Part shown: piece after piece, positions 12,398 to 24,963 of the stretch
Numbering within the stretch: position 1 is the first letter of the stretch
Layout of the letters: each line of letters starts with the position of its first letter
Assembly: GCF_001949145.1 (NCBI RefSeq)
Contig: NW_019091409.1
Location: 107,917 to 171,916, forward strand
Length of the DNA: 64,000 nt
Reading direction: 5' to 3'
From: Acanthaster planci
Lineage: Eukaryota; Echinodermata; Asteroidea; Valvatida; Acanthasteridae
Translations under genes and position numbers: made by a program
The notes under the pieces: generated by a model
What the model was told of the DNA's origin: nothing
The model's database searches: none
What the model saw: only the letters and a program-made list of their open reading frames with translations

Positions 12398-15338
12398 TTC
12401 CCAAGATGACGTCATCAGGCTCACGCGATGCCAGTACAGTTATGGTTAACAGATAGCTGCCACCTAAATGGTTTAATAAAACCAAAAATTGCGGAGCTAT
12501 TACCCCCAGTCTACAAATACCCCAAATGGAGAAAAATTTCAAGGTAGCCAGTGCACAGTTGCTTCTGATTTCTTAACGATAAAGCAATTGTACATCTGCA
12601 TTAAGGACAAGAAGTTGCTATAAATATATATGGCAAAATTTAATATAAGTAAACCATGAACTTCAAATTTTGTAAATATTTGAATTTCTTTGTAAATAAT
12701 TAGATCATGACGAGAACGTGCAATATTCGTGCTAAATAAGGTTATTAAATTAATCTTTTTTTCGTTCCGTCGTGCAAATGTGATGGAATTACGTTTATTT
12801 TATTAATTTATCAACTCAATTGTACTTCACATTCCTAAATCTGCAAATATATATCTACTTCATCGTCAACTATATTAACAGAATTCTGTCAATATTGCGC
12901 GATTGTAGATGAATATTTAGGTGGTTTTGCAGTCAGTAGAGGGAAATGAGTAATAGAGAGAATTCCAGAAAAGTGGAAAAATTAGACCTGTCAATTGAAA
13001 ACGAGAGTAGGTCCTTCAGAATTAATATTTCTGTTAATTGAAATTGAATGTAACGGTAATAACAACCTGAATACTTCAAGTTATACTTAAGTCATAAGTT
13101 AGACTTACTCCGGACCGTTCATGCAAGTATAAAATAAAGAGTAAAGTCGATGCAATTCGACAATAGCCAAAGATTTGTTGCTGTGGTAATATGTGAATTT
13201 CAGCTGTACATTTAAACACTTTTCGTGAGCTCTCGGAAATGGATGCGAAGGATCAATCACTGGTCACACTGGCCATGTCCAGGATACCGATAAATTAAAC
13301 CGACAATAAAACTCGGGAGCCCTTTCCAGACGTCCGAGATTCTTATATCATTCAAAATAATGAATTAACCCTTCTTTTTCATCATCTCTTTCATCAGTGC
13401 TCGGAGGCAAAAACCAAGGTAATGATTTTTATCCTAATCTTTGCCCTGGCCTAATCTTCGGAAGGTGCGCTTACATAGAATAACGTACCTCGGAGCGGCG
13501 TAGAAAATTAAACTAAATCCATTTAAGTCAGCCGGTTGCCATATCGTATCCTAAAAACCCCGCACATCAAGTCGAGTTACCATTGGCACTTTAGGTGACG
13601 ATAAGGGAGATACATAAATCAGGTTTGATTAAAGGGGCTCCCGGTACCCCTCATTACTGAACCTCGACCATAACTTTAAACAACAAATGAGAGGCAAACT
13701 AGTCATTGACTGACTGACATGTTCACGAATTGATAAAATGCCAGTAAAATACATGTACATGTATAAGAGTTTAACAAAGGAAATTAAACTGACCCAGACG
13801 TTGGCGGTTCACTTATGGATGGACGGAGTTGATTTTACGAAGATATGGAGACAGCATCTTTAAGCTGCCTTCACCTTATAACTTGTATATTTTAACTGGA
13901 TGGATTTGAGCTAGCTGGGGGCGAATGATGAGTTGAGACCAATGAAAGCTTTCCAGACTGGTGCTTTGAGGAGGTGAAACCCGCGACAAATTGGCCACAG
14001 CTTCACCAGCTTGGGGTGAGTCGCACCACACATCAATTTCGAAAATCACGGAGGGAAATATCGGCTTTAGCTTATGGGTTGAGGATTATTGCTTTCATGA
14101 TAACGCAGTAGAATCTTAGATACTGGTAAGATTTGGGGTGAACCACGGTCACTGGCTGGACTAATGGAATGAGTTTATTTGTGACTTTATCTTTAAAAGT
14201 ATATGCAAGATATATTTCAAGAATAACGTTGTTCCTTCTGCTTCTAAATTCGAATAAATTTCTCCAATGTTTCTTCTCGGCGTGATTCTAAAATAGATTG
14301 ATTTGTGTCATACAGAAATATATTTCATTTGCATGTTGGAGAAAATTACAACATTAAACAGGGAATAAGAAGACCATTTCGACGTTGAAAATAATGCGCG
14401 ATTCAAAGCTCACCAAACATTCAGGTGGTATAACAGTACTAATAATTTTCTTGAGATACGGGCACACAGATTTAATGCATGTATATTGAATGACCATAAG
14501 TGATTTTATTTTGGAAAGTGATATAATGTCTACACACAATAATAAGTAGTATCAAATGATTCATTCACGGCTGTACATTTACTGTACATGCATCTACATT
14601 TCATCAGACTTTGTGTACTGTTTCTGTTTCATGAATAATTACAATTCCAACCAAAGGCAAAGCAAATGATGACTTTACAAGGAGATGTGGATCTACCATC
14701 AAACTTTATGTGTACCATGAAATGTCAGGTTAACGAAGAATCAAACATGATCATGAAAATACCAAGGCCTACAAAAAATGAAAGTGTGAATGCAGGATGA
14801 CCACAAAAATTCAACCACTGCATTTTAAAAACAGAAGAATTTTGAAAATACACGTAGCCTAAACTGACAAGTAATGCATGGTAACACACCTCAGTAGGCA
14901 CACAAAATTAAATCTTTTCCAAAATAAAACTTCTTGCAAATCCCTTGAGATCAACGGCATGATAATTGGCAATACCAATAGATCAAACCCTGCCATAGTC
15001 AACATTTAAAAAATGTACGTGCATTTGAGTAATTACACTAATCTTATTATGATCCAGGAACACGTGATAACTAGAAAGTTTGAAATATGTCAACAGTATC
15101 TGGCAATCACCTGACATACCTTGCATTATTTTTACAGCAATGGCACAACATCAAGTCTTTTCATAATTTTATCCTGTCCTTAGGCAAGCTCCAGCTTTGT
15201 CCAATTTGGGTCCAATATTAATTTGAAGCTACAGTCATTCTTATCAAATCAAAACTTCAATATCGAGTAAGGAGAATCTTTGACTTTTACATGTAGAACA
15301 TTGTCAAATTTGGATGTCAAACTCCATTCCCTGTACTT
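12398..15338. other. Convergent intergenic region between NR2E3 and SKA1
   Basis: This holds the 3' ends of the two convergent genes. Apart from the AATAAA at 12475 I see no gene, RNA or structured repeat. The DNA is AT-rich, and the short open frames in it show no homology or splice logic. Confidence 0.5.
12475..12480 (+). promoter_or_regulatory. Candidate polyadenylation signal of NR2E3 (AATAAA)
   Basis: A perfect AATAAA hexamer lies 78 bases after the NR2E3 stop codon on the same strand, the first such hexamer downstream. Position and sequence fit a 3'-end signal; cleavage itself cannot be seen. Confidence 0.55.
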
Positions 15339-18300
15339 TCACAGAACTAAAGCATACCGTGTTAATCCTGAGCTTCTTATTTCACGTAGTCTTCCACAGT
15401 GTCGTAAGATTGTAAAGATAGAACGAGCTGTTGTACTACAGCGCCCATTACTGCTAGATTTGAAGTCTTCTTCAGTGAAGAAGTAAACACCTGAAAAAGT
15501 TTTATGTCAAAAAAAGGAAAAGTAAATCACAAAGCTCCAATCAAGATTTCAAACTATCAGAAAGATCTTGTCAGTTTTCTATCGGACAGAACTCTTGGGA
15601 GTAGTACAACATTGACATTTCACTCTTGTGCACTAGACGTTTTTTGTCCAAATGTAAACACCTCTGAACTTTGGGGATTTATGGGACGCTTTTACTTATT
15701 GCTGTTTTTATCTACTTGACAACCTCTAACAATTTCCATTGTTTCTGTTAACTTCCTTACTCTAAAAGACAGTTGAGGACATTCTGGCATATAAACTAAA
15801 ATGTGGTTTGTTGTAATTGTGTCTTCTACAAACTTTCTCCAGACGCTGTGACATTTTGCTTCGGTCTAAGGTGATAAATCAGTTATGAATGTACTGTATT
15901 GCATCTGAAAAAAAATCCACCTGAAGGACGTCAACTTAGGGTTTGATAGGAGGGTAAATGAACCATATAGGTGCCCTTCAAGATCTGCGCACACCCTTCA
16001 AATTTGATGAAGAGTGACATCACTATCGATCAAGATTGCTTAACCTTATCAACTTCAGACACTTCCTACCTTTAGTATCTTTGTTCTCCTGTTCCCTCAA
16101 CTGACGGACTTTCTTCAGAGACATCTCACTCAGTGTATTTCTGGGTTTTTGTAGCAAGGAATACCGCGTTCTGATTGCGATGTTTATAATCTCCACTGCT
16201 GTGTTGATAGTCTCATAGTTCAGTCTTCCCTTCATGTACCTGCCAAGCAAAGAAACATGTTTCTTCTTGATACAAAAACACGTCTTCTGTTACCCGTTGA
16301 TCTTCTGAATTGAAGCTGCCAGTCAACAAAGTCAAGCTCATCGGTGGCTGAATGGTTCATGTAAGATAGTTCCAACTACAAGCTTGTGAAGTTTTAAGGC
16401 ACCAAGTACATTGCACACAGAATTTAGAAATAATTATCTGACTCAGAAGGGTAAAAAAGACCTGTGCGGCAAGAAAAAATGTGTTGTAGAATGACACATA
16501 ACAAGCATTAGAGAACAGTAACTAAAAGTGTTTGAAAGCTATAGTGGCTTGCTTAATAAAACTGACACAGGAGTCTAATGATATATATGTAGGAGTCTTG
16601 AAGCACAGAACTGCCAGCTTTACACACTACTCGAAGTTAAGGACCACTTTTTATTTTGTGTATACTTTTTTATATGAGACATTTTACTGCTGAATGTCTC
16701 TTGCATCATTGCACATTTTTTACATTTTTATTCCAATGAGAACACCCTCTAGACAAACAAAACATGCAAGAACTTGACCCAAGTCATTGCTTGGAAAAAA
16801 ATTACAAGTTAAGAAAAAAAAGTGGTCCTTTACTTTTTTTGAGTAGTGTACATGTACACCTCCATCTTGCAATTTGAGCCGTGAAGGTGATGGAACAACA
16901 ATGGTATTTTTGGTCTGATTTAAATCTAAATGAAGCCCTCATTTCTTTTCAACCATTGAAAACAATTTTGGCATGATTAAATAATGATTTGTATTCCAAA
17001 AAATTGATAATATTAAAGCATGTAGTATACCTAGTTTAACTACAGAGCTCTGGAAATGCCATCAGACACATTGAGATCCTGACATATTTTATCTGAAGAT
17101 GACAGAATACGCCGGACAAGATATTTTATTGGGGAATGATGACATTTACAAACTAGGATGATCATATCCTTGGATTTAACACGGAATGACAACATGAGAT
17201 AATTTATTACCGGATGGAAATATTATAAAAATAGGATGCTGACATTCCAAAATAATTCATCAACAGGTGCATTAAAGCCATCTTGAAATCACACAAGTGG
17301 CCAGTCCTCGTACTGCCAAACATGGTATTTATTTGACTGATAAAAGGACATGATGTCTCACAGCCTGTGTTTGGTGAGTGTTTTTTGGTATGTTGTCATC
17401 TTACTTTGACAATATCATGATTCCCTTGATACACATCTGACGGTGCTGACATCTTGCCTGTAGTGCGTATGCCATCATCCTGCGATAAAATAAGTCTTGA
17501 CCTAAATAAGTTAGATGGCACTTCCACTTCCAGATTCCTCCAATGCATATTCAACATCATCTTGATGACAAAAAAACTTACTTTGGTACACCTTCAAATT
17601 CTTCCACTGTCACAAACTCCATCGTTGGAATTGATGCCTTTTTCTTCTTGGCATCTTTGATCACGTCATTATCTTTACTGCAAGGTTTACGCTGAGTGCC
17701 ATGGTTGCCGTGGTTACCTTTGTTGTTTTCTACTACTTCCAGGGGGGCACGACTGTGTGCAAAATAAGTGACAGAGGTTGTTCCATGTGACTGAGCAGTG
17801 GCACACCAAGGTTCTCCTGTGGGGGGGGGCCTTGGTCCAGATGTTACCCCAAAAATGATCTCATGATACTGAAGCCTCCCCCAGTTGCATCACAAGAGAC
17901 TGGAATTATGGCTACATGNNNNNNNNNNNNNNNNNNNNNNNNNNNNNNNNNNNNNNNNNNNNNNNNNNNNNNNNNNNNNNNNNNNNNNNNNNNNNNNNNN
18001 NNNNNNNNNNNNNNNNNNNNNNNNNNNNNNNNNNNNNNNNNNNNNNNNNNNNNNNNNNNNNNNNNNNNNNNNNNNNNNNNNNNNNNNNNNNNNNNNNNNN
18101 NNNNNNNNNNNNNNNNNNNNNNNNNNNNNNNNNNNNNNNNNNNNNNNNNNNNNNNNNNNNNNNNNNNNNNNNNNNNNNNNNNNNNNNNNNNNNNNNNNNN
18201 NNNNNNNNNNNNNNNNNNNNNNNNNNNNNNNNNNNNNNNNNNNNNNNNNNNNNNNNNNNNNNNNNNNNNNNNNNNNNNNNNNNNNNNNNNNNNNNNNNNN

Positions 18301-21300
18301 TATATCACAGCTGGTGATTTAAGATGTACGCATACACTGCATCTTTATGGCTATATCACAGCTGGTGGTTTAAGATGTACGCATACACTGCATCTTTATG
18401 GCTATATCACAGCTGGTGGTTTAAGATGTACGCATATACAGCATCTTTCTTGGTTTATGGCTGTATCACAGCTGGTGGTTTAAGATGTACGCATCTACTG
18501 CATCTTTCTTGGTTTATGGCTATATCACAGCTGGTGATTTAAGATGTACGCATCTACTGCATCTTTCTTGGTTTATGGCTGTATCACAGCTGGTGGTTTA
18601 AGATGTACGCATATACTGCATCTTTCTTGGTTTATGGCTATATCACAGCTGGTGATTTAAGATGTACGCATATACTGCATCTTTCTTGGTTTATGGCTGT
18701 ATCACAGCTGGTGATTTAAGATGTACGCATATACTGCATCTTTCTTGGTTTATGGCTGTATCACAGCTGGTGATTTAAGATGTACGCATATACTGCATCT
18801 TTCTTTTCCAAAAGAAAAAAATAAAACAGACCCCTTTTGGGAGGGCTCAAGCACCCGTCACTCCTTTGATTCTACGCAATGAATAAGTGAATAAGCACAG
18901 TTACAAGACAAAACAAAGCACTTGGAGGTTTGAAATTTGAACAACAATTCTAATTTTGCTCTGGTCAGTATTATAAACTGAATAACTCAGCATTTAATGT
19001 TGAGTAATGCAAGCATTCAAGACATCCGTGTCATCCCAGTTAACTGTGTGTAGGAGTAAGGACAGCTTATCTTACATTGTTTACTTTCCTCTGCAGTCCG
19101 ATAAGCAGCCTTTGTAAAGCTCAGTGGCATAAATCTATTCTGGGGACTGGAGGGATAAGGGATGCCTTAAATCAACAAAATGAACCCACTGTGGAAATTT
19201 CAAAAAATTTGAAGGGGTCGTTCCTGATTCTGAAGTACATCTTACATACATTTCCACCCCATAAGATACATGTACACCAAAACGGTGTTTAATTTAAAGT
19301 TTTTGTCATATTCGTCCCCTTTTCGATGCTACTGAAAGTATTTCTGGTTTTGAAAAAGTTTAAAAAACACCTCAAAATGTACCTTTTCCTCTCATCATGT
19401 AAAATTAGGGGAGGAAAAGATGATGCATTACAAGTGGTTCAGAAATAAGTGAAGTACATCGTACATGTAAACTGAACACAAATGTACATGTGCATGTATG
19501 TATACATGTGTACAGACCTCTTGGATTGCACAGCTGTAAAGGCTTTCAGGTCTCTTCCAGGCAATCTGTCAGGAATATGAGATTCAATGTACTGAATGTG
19601 TTCTGCCTGATCCTCCATCTTACTTTTGAGGACCTGTGGATTAAAGACAGTCCTTGATCAATTATCCCAGTTAATGAAATTGATACATCTTGAGAATATC
19701 AGAGTGATGTACTGAATGGGTATAAAAGCATGCTAATGATGTTTTGACTGCATTGTATCCATGGTATCTAAACATGCCAACAGTCTATTTTTTTATTACC
19801 TGGGCTCTTTGAAGATGTTGTTTTTCTAAATCAACAAGATCTCTCATTTGCCCAATCAGTGACTCAACGAGACATAGCTCAGTGTGTATGGCAACCAGCT
19901 GTTTCTTGCAGTTTTCATCAAGTCCATCTGGGGTCAAAACTGCAAATGCAATGGATTGTACATGTAAAGTTCCATGAATGTCAACATTAATGCAGGTCCC
20001 TACATGTAATAACCAATTCCTAGAAAAGGGGCTTGAAATGAAAGAGGATGCTATGGAAAAGCAAATGTTGAAGCCATACTCGGATTCAATGCTTCAGTTT
20101 GAAATGTAAAGGATTTGAAATTAATCATTCATGTTTTTTTACTTCATAAACATCACTGTAGTACTTGGAAATCTTTGAATGCTATGTCCTTTTTCTCAGA
20201 TTTACATGTGTTGTTAGCAGTCAGCAAATTAACCATCCGTAAAGCAATACGCATGAAGAGCCACAAATCACACATATCACAATATCTAACAGTAAAATTT
20301 GACCAATTGCTGGTCCTGTTGTTTGATTATATACTGTATACATAATACTTTTGTTTACAAATCAGTAGGGAGCCACGCTATCTCATGTTTTGCTTCTGTC
20401 GACACTGAAAATAATGTCAAAATGAAATTTTGTCCAGGTCTGAATCTACACATAGATCCTTAAGAGTTGTTCCCTAGAGGCTTCCATGCCCATTATAAAG
20501 CGTATAGTCATCCAATCAAAAGTTTGGATTCTGTCCAATGTCTTGTCACAATTACAAAAGTTGACTACGACTGAAATTCAGGGGGGAATTAAATGCTTGG
20601 GAAAGTCCTGTAAGCGGCAGTATGGGAACAAATTGGGGGATATGTTTTAGTCAGGGGACTCAAAGAATGCTTGGATTGGTTTAAAGAAGATAACAGGAAT
20701 CAGACAGTCCAAGTCTCACAATTACCATGGAAATGAACAGGTTTTTGCAGATACTTTTTTGCTCGATTTGAAACACTAAGCAATTCTGTCAGTAGTATTG
20801 ATGATTATGTTCAGTCTCAAGCTACAGAAGTTGTAGATGATGCACAGCCTCAGCTAAGTTATGAAGATGCAGATAAGCAGCTGAAACAAATTAATGGGCA
20901 CAAATCAGCTGGGCCAGATGGTCTATCACCAAGGGAGCTGAAATTTGTTCACTCTGAACTAGCAACTGTTTTCCACTACTTAATTCAATGGTCTCTGAAT
21001 AGTCAAATTGTTCCAAATCCGGGAAGGCAAATTTCATTCTCTTCTTTTTATACGTTGGAAAGAAATGACAAGAAAACATCTATCTACTACTGGATGGAAT
21101 ACTGAAAATTTGAATCTATTCACGATGTCCATCTTGCCATTACTTGTAAACATAGAAAACAAAGTACAAAAAAGTCTAACAGAAAGTGGTTTTTCTAGAT
21201 ATCACTTGTTTACCTGCTGAGGATAAGTTGATACATCTTGTGAGTCCCTCAATCTTGACTTCAAATTTCTCCTTCAATTCATCCAAGTTGCTGGCATCCA

Positions 21301-21301
21301 T
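15339..21301 (-). CDS. SKA1: Spindle and kinetochore-associated protein 1 (SKA1)
   Basis: SKA1 is the microtubule-binding subunit of the Ska complex (SKA1-SKA2-SKA3), which holds kinetochores on spindle microtubules. Exons in reading order: 21301-21214 (ATG, MDASNLDELKEKFEVKIEGL), 19939-19800, 19633-19518, 17816-17582, 16239-16070, 15490-15339 (TGA). The first three encode the N-terminal helical region that pairs with SKA2. The fourth is a variable linker ending VTVEEFEGVPK. The last two form the winged-helix microtubule-binding domain: YMKGRLNYETIN, ENKDTKG, then ILRHCGRLREIRSSGLTRYA near the C-terminus, all matching SKA1. Phases agree except between 19518 and 17816: the upstream exon leaves two bases over, while the next needs one. 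An unseen exon of length 3n+2 is therefore implied, possibly in the 17919-18300 gap. The gene is divergent to DHDH. Confidence 0.88.
17907..18805. repeat. 51/59-bp minisatellite in SKA1 intron, interrupted by an assembly gap
   Basis: The unit begins TATATCACAGCTGGTGATTT and runs AAGATGTACGCAT..CTGCATCTTT..ATGGC. The first two units are 51 bp; later ones carry the 8-base insert CTTGGTTT and are 59 bp. About nine units are visible from 18301 to 18805, and the sequence TATGGCTACAT just left of the gap suggests the array also fills it. The unknown bases run from 17919 to 18300. Confidence 0.9.
17919..18300. other. Assembly gap (382 n) in SKA1 intron minisatellite
   Basis: A run of unknown bases within the 51/59-bp array. 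A missing SKA1 exon could be hidden here, because the flanking exons at 19518-19633 and 17582-17816 do not share a splice phase. Confidence 0.95.
20653..21010 (+). mobile_element. Decayed non-LTR retrotransposon (LINE) fragment, reverse-transcriptase N-terminus
   Basis: Translation gives FFARFETLSNSVSSIDDY, then YEDADKQLKQINGHKSAGPD and GLSPRELKFVHSELATVFHY. This is the conserved start of LINE-type reverse transcriptases (the 'KSAGPDGLSP' block), preceded by the linker that follows the endonuclease. A one-base frameshift in a T-run near 20760 and loss of everything beyond 'VPNPGR' show it is dead. It sits in SKA1 intron 1, antisense to the gene. The CR1/Jockey-like group is likely but not certain. 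Confidence 0.7.
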
Positions 21302-22109
21302 TGTAACTGCACACACATCTGACTGAAAGTGTCCAGAAGCCCAACAAATCTGATTTTACTGCAAAGACATTGATAGCATGTACATTGCATCTTAAAGAAA
21401 TACAGCTTTACAAAAGCAAAAGCCAACAAATGCTGAGTTGTCATCATTTCCAATTTCAATAGTACAGTGTATTTAACGACAGGCTGCCAAGTGATTCTAT
21501 GCCTATGAATGATCTTGTACTAATGTCTATTAATTTTTAATGTATGACTGGTGGAGGATAGTAATGTTGTGAGAGTTAGGCCTAGGGTAAATCCTGGGGA
21601 AAGAGGGGAATATTATCCCCCCAATTTTTGAAGGGGGCTCCTGAGCCCCCTCCACACACACACACATACTGTACCTGTTTTACATACAAAGTGTGGACAT
21701 TCCTTTGTTCTCCTGTGATTAAAGAAACTTAGGGAAAATGTTCCTTTTTCTCAAACTAAGATAACTCCTTCGAGCTGGGTTTTTGATGATAATTTCCTGG
21801 ACTGTTCCTCTTCATTTTGTCACAAATAACCTTGACCCCAAAAGGCTTCTGAAACTGTTTTTCAGAGAGGGGGAGACACTGTGTGGATGTGTGCGAGTCC
21901 ACACAACGCCATCGCACCCTACATTACGTGGACTTCTTTTGTGCAGAGGTCCACACTATGTACATGTATGCCACGGCTGCACACTCTCACACACACACTT
22001 TTTGGGATGAGCAAAACAATTTAAGCCTAAGCAGAATGTGAAGAATTTTTGTACTGTCCAGAAACTAAAATGTTTCCAAATCACTTAAAAGGGAAAAAAA
22101 TGAAACGCT

Positions 22110-22556
22110 GTGGCTATTGTTACGGCAGCCGTAACGCATCTCCCATTTTCTATCATTACGGCGCTGCAACTGTGCAAGCGTACCAACTTAGTGCAGATTT
22201 TGGACTTTATATTTTCCTTTTAAAAAAATCCTCCAAAGCCTACGATGAGAAAAGAAAAGATTCCTGCTTAGGCCTTTACAATTACAAACCAACAAAAAAA
22301 ACAATTATGGTATAAAATATGAAATTTAGCCAAAAAAAAAAAAATAGTCCAAGCACAGTTTCGAACTCGCACACCAGTAGATCGAAACCTTCCACCTTAA
22401 CTACTTGGCTACAAGCGTTCAGCGATTCATGTAGTTTTAAAATTACATAAACCATCGTGATGATCACGTACGTCATCACACTTGCACAGTTCAGTGCTGT
22501 AACGATAGAAAATGGGAGATGCATTGTGGCTGACGTAACAATAAGTCAATAGCCAC
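22110..22556. mobile_element. Foldback element with about 70-bp imperfect inverted arms
   Basis: The left arm (22110-22180) reads GTGGCTATTGTTACGGCAGC..CGCATCTCCCATTTTCTATC..GCGCTG..CTGTGCAAG. The right arm (22480-22556) is its inverted copy and shares the 16-base block CATCTCCCATTTTCTATC-type core exactly on the opposite strand. The arms flank about 300 bp that include a tRNA-like sequence. Two inverted insertions of one repeat, or a non-autonomous foldback transposon, would both explain it. Confidence 0.65.
22345..22418 (-). repeat. tRNA-derived SINE head or degenerate tRNA
   Basis: On the minus strand there is an A-box-like TAGCCAAGTAGTTAAGGTGG and, about 35 bases later, a B-box-like GAGTTCGAAAC. 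They are followed by TTGGACTA and a run of about 12 T that would end pol III transcription. The acceptor and T stems pair poorly, so a working tRNA is unlikely; a SINE head or tRNA pseudogene fits better. Confidence 0.5.
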
Positions 22557-23624
22557 TTTGACTTTGAAAAAGCCATAAGCCTAAACGGTAAATGAGCCCA
22601 CGCCATTCTGATGTAACATTTTGCATGAATTTGATACACATTTTACAGATGTACACCTTTGATTATCATGAACATCGACCCTATACATATTCCCCCCCCC
22701 TTCAAATTTCAAAGGTCAGGCAAGTGCTGATCAACTACATGTAGGCCTATGTCATGTATGTCAGAAATGTATGACATGACATGTGATGTACATGTCGTGC
22801 ATGTACAGTACATGTCCACATGTATGTAATGGACCCGGGTCATAAACAACCATGACGAGAGTTGAGGGTCCAAAATTATGTTTACCACATGTATTATGCA
22901 TGCCTACCTGCAATGCAGATTATCACTAAACTGGGCTCCTGTGTAGGATTATTGTCGTCAGAGGCAAACTTGAGCATCAATTTCAAAACATGCCGCCATG
23001 AACGTACAGACTAACTTTGTCACAGGAGGGCGCTGGTCATTAGCTGCATTGCGTTGAATATTATGCACGAAGCAGTGTATCCGACCCACTGGCCGTTTAT
23101 TAGTAGACCAAGTAAAGCAGGTGTCCCACAGAAAAATTGATGAAAGAAAAGAAACAGCAAAATTGAACCACAGATAATACAATCCCTCGATAGTACTTTG
23201 GAACTTGAGCTTAAAAAAGGGAATTCATTATGCTGGGTTCCTGAACAGTAAAGTGCCCTTTCCCCGACAACATCGTGTACTGGCCTATGCAGTAGTTAGG
23301 AAACACCACTGTGACCTAAATAAACATATTAAATAGGACAACCATCAATCCATGATTTATCGCTTGGGTCAAACCAATAATCGAACTGATAATCCAGGGT
23401 TTTTAGACGCAACAATGGCACGCTGCGTTGGACTGCTCCTTGATCTGAAATTTGTTTCAAATTGTGCAAATCATGTCAACCTTCTCCAAGTTTATGCAGC
23501 TCACACCTGACGCTGATAATTCATTCAAAATACTATATGCCATTCTATATCGTTTCTGCAAGCACGAGTTGTTGATACGCCACAAAATCATGGGCACAAT
23601 ATGAATGCAATATATCACACCTGC

Positions 23625-23642
23625 AGTTGGGCTAGCCCAACT
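23625..23642. promoter_or_regulatory. Perfect 18-bp palindrome AGTTGGGCTAGCCCAACT
   Basis: The sequence equals its own reverse complement. The longer word CTGCAGTTGGGCTRGCCCAA recurs at 49231-49248 in the other divergent intergenic region. It could be a binding site for a dimeric factor or a remnant of a repeat; function is not known. Confidence 0.5.
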
Positions 23643-24469
23643 AGGTACTATTGGGCCCTATCTATATAACGGGCATCTGGAGTTCAGTGCACTTATTTTT
23701 CTTTCAATGGGAACCGAAAACAAAATAAACTGAGGCTAATTTCACTTAAATTGTGTATATCTTAAAATAATGAGGGAAGGAGTGGGAGCAATGACTTCCA
23801 CCTGGGTCTCCCAGCCTCCGTTGTTATGGTGTAGGCCTAATACTACACTCTGTGTACTGCTGGAACCCAAAACCCAAACTGGAAACGAAATGAAGAAATA
23901 ATTATAGCCGGGGTATGCACAATGAAATATTGATCGAATGTGCACACTTCGTTGATAATATCAGCCCCTCACGATGACTGCGCAGCTGCACTAATGTAAA
24001 TTGTTCGTTTGTTCTCCCCAGCGAATCCTTTTCTCTTGACTCACTGAACCCCTTCGGTCAGGCAAAGTTCGTTACTGAATATCCACTCATTTTATGTTCC
24101 ACTCACCGAGTGACACGGTCAAGGCTCAACATAGTTCATTCTCTATCGCTGCATGTACATTTACTGTACATGTATCATAAACCATAAACTGCAGGTTTTA
24201 TTAATTTTATTACTGCAGGTTTTATTAACGCCGGAGTTTTGACTCAGTAGGCCGAGCCAGCTACAAATGTGAATAACAAGTTTTACACCGCTTGCAGCCT
24301 GCAGGAATCGCTATAAACTTGCCACTTACCCTGACAATCCAAAGGTAACTTCACGCGTCTTATACAACTGCATGATGCATGAGTTGCTCAGTGTGTGGTC
24401 CGTTGGGGGACTTCAAGATTCTGGCCAGATTCTTGCAGAAGCAGTGGTGCGTAGTATCTTCCAGGAATC

Positions 24470-24963
24470 ATGAAGATTCGGTGGGGTATTTGTACGACAG
24501 GTAAAATCAGCAATGATTTCGTGTTGGCACTGAGTCTTTTGCCGACTGAGAATCACGAGGTAGTGACAGTGGCAGCAAGATCTGAAGGCGATCGAGGTTT
24601 GCAGACAAGCACAAGACACCGCGACGGCTTATGGAGGCTATGAAGCCCTGGCTAAAGATGCCAATGTCGGTAGGTAACCTTTAAGTTACTTCATAAGATT
24701 AGCCTTAGTGCTACCATTAATATTTCCAATGGTTGTTGCAAGGCCACAAGACGTTGTATCTTTAAAAAATATGAAAGCGTTACATACCGTGACCCTCCTC
24801 TTTCAGACACTGTCTACATTGGTAGCTGGACCCACACACATCTTCCACTTTGCAAGCTTTTTCTTGGCCATGATAAAAAAGCTCTGTGAGAAACCTTTGG
24901 CGCTGAACAAACTGGAAGTCCAGAAGATCATAGACTTTGGTGAGGAGGAAAATCTCTTCTTCA
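24470..24963 (+). pseudogene. Broken partial tandem copy of DHDH exons 1-2
   Basis: Exon 1 copy 24470-24669 and exon 2 copy 24807-24963 are nearly identical to the exons at 27586-27787 and 28134-28297. In exon 1 the GATGCTAAAAGG of the intact gene is reduced to GATCGAGG and a later CG is added, net -2. Exon 2 has another net -2 near 24870, bringing a TGA into frame, and its 5' splice site is replaced. No copies of exons 3-7 follow before the intact gene. Introns and upstream DNA are duplicated too (about 23695-25110 against 26895-28460), so this is a DNA-level duplication, not a retrocopy. Near-identity in exon 1 implies it is recent. Confidence 0.85.

Larger units (their letters stand above)
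21302..24469. other. Divergent intergenic region between SKA1 and the DHDH locus
   Basis: The SKA1 promoter should lie just after 21301. This stretch holds a CA-rich run near 21650, a foldback element with a tRNA-like core (22110-22556), a perfect 18-base palindrome at 23625-23642, and from about 23695 the left unit of the DHDH-associated duplication. No further protein-coding exon was found. Confidence 0.5.
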
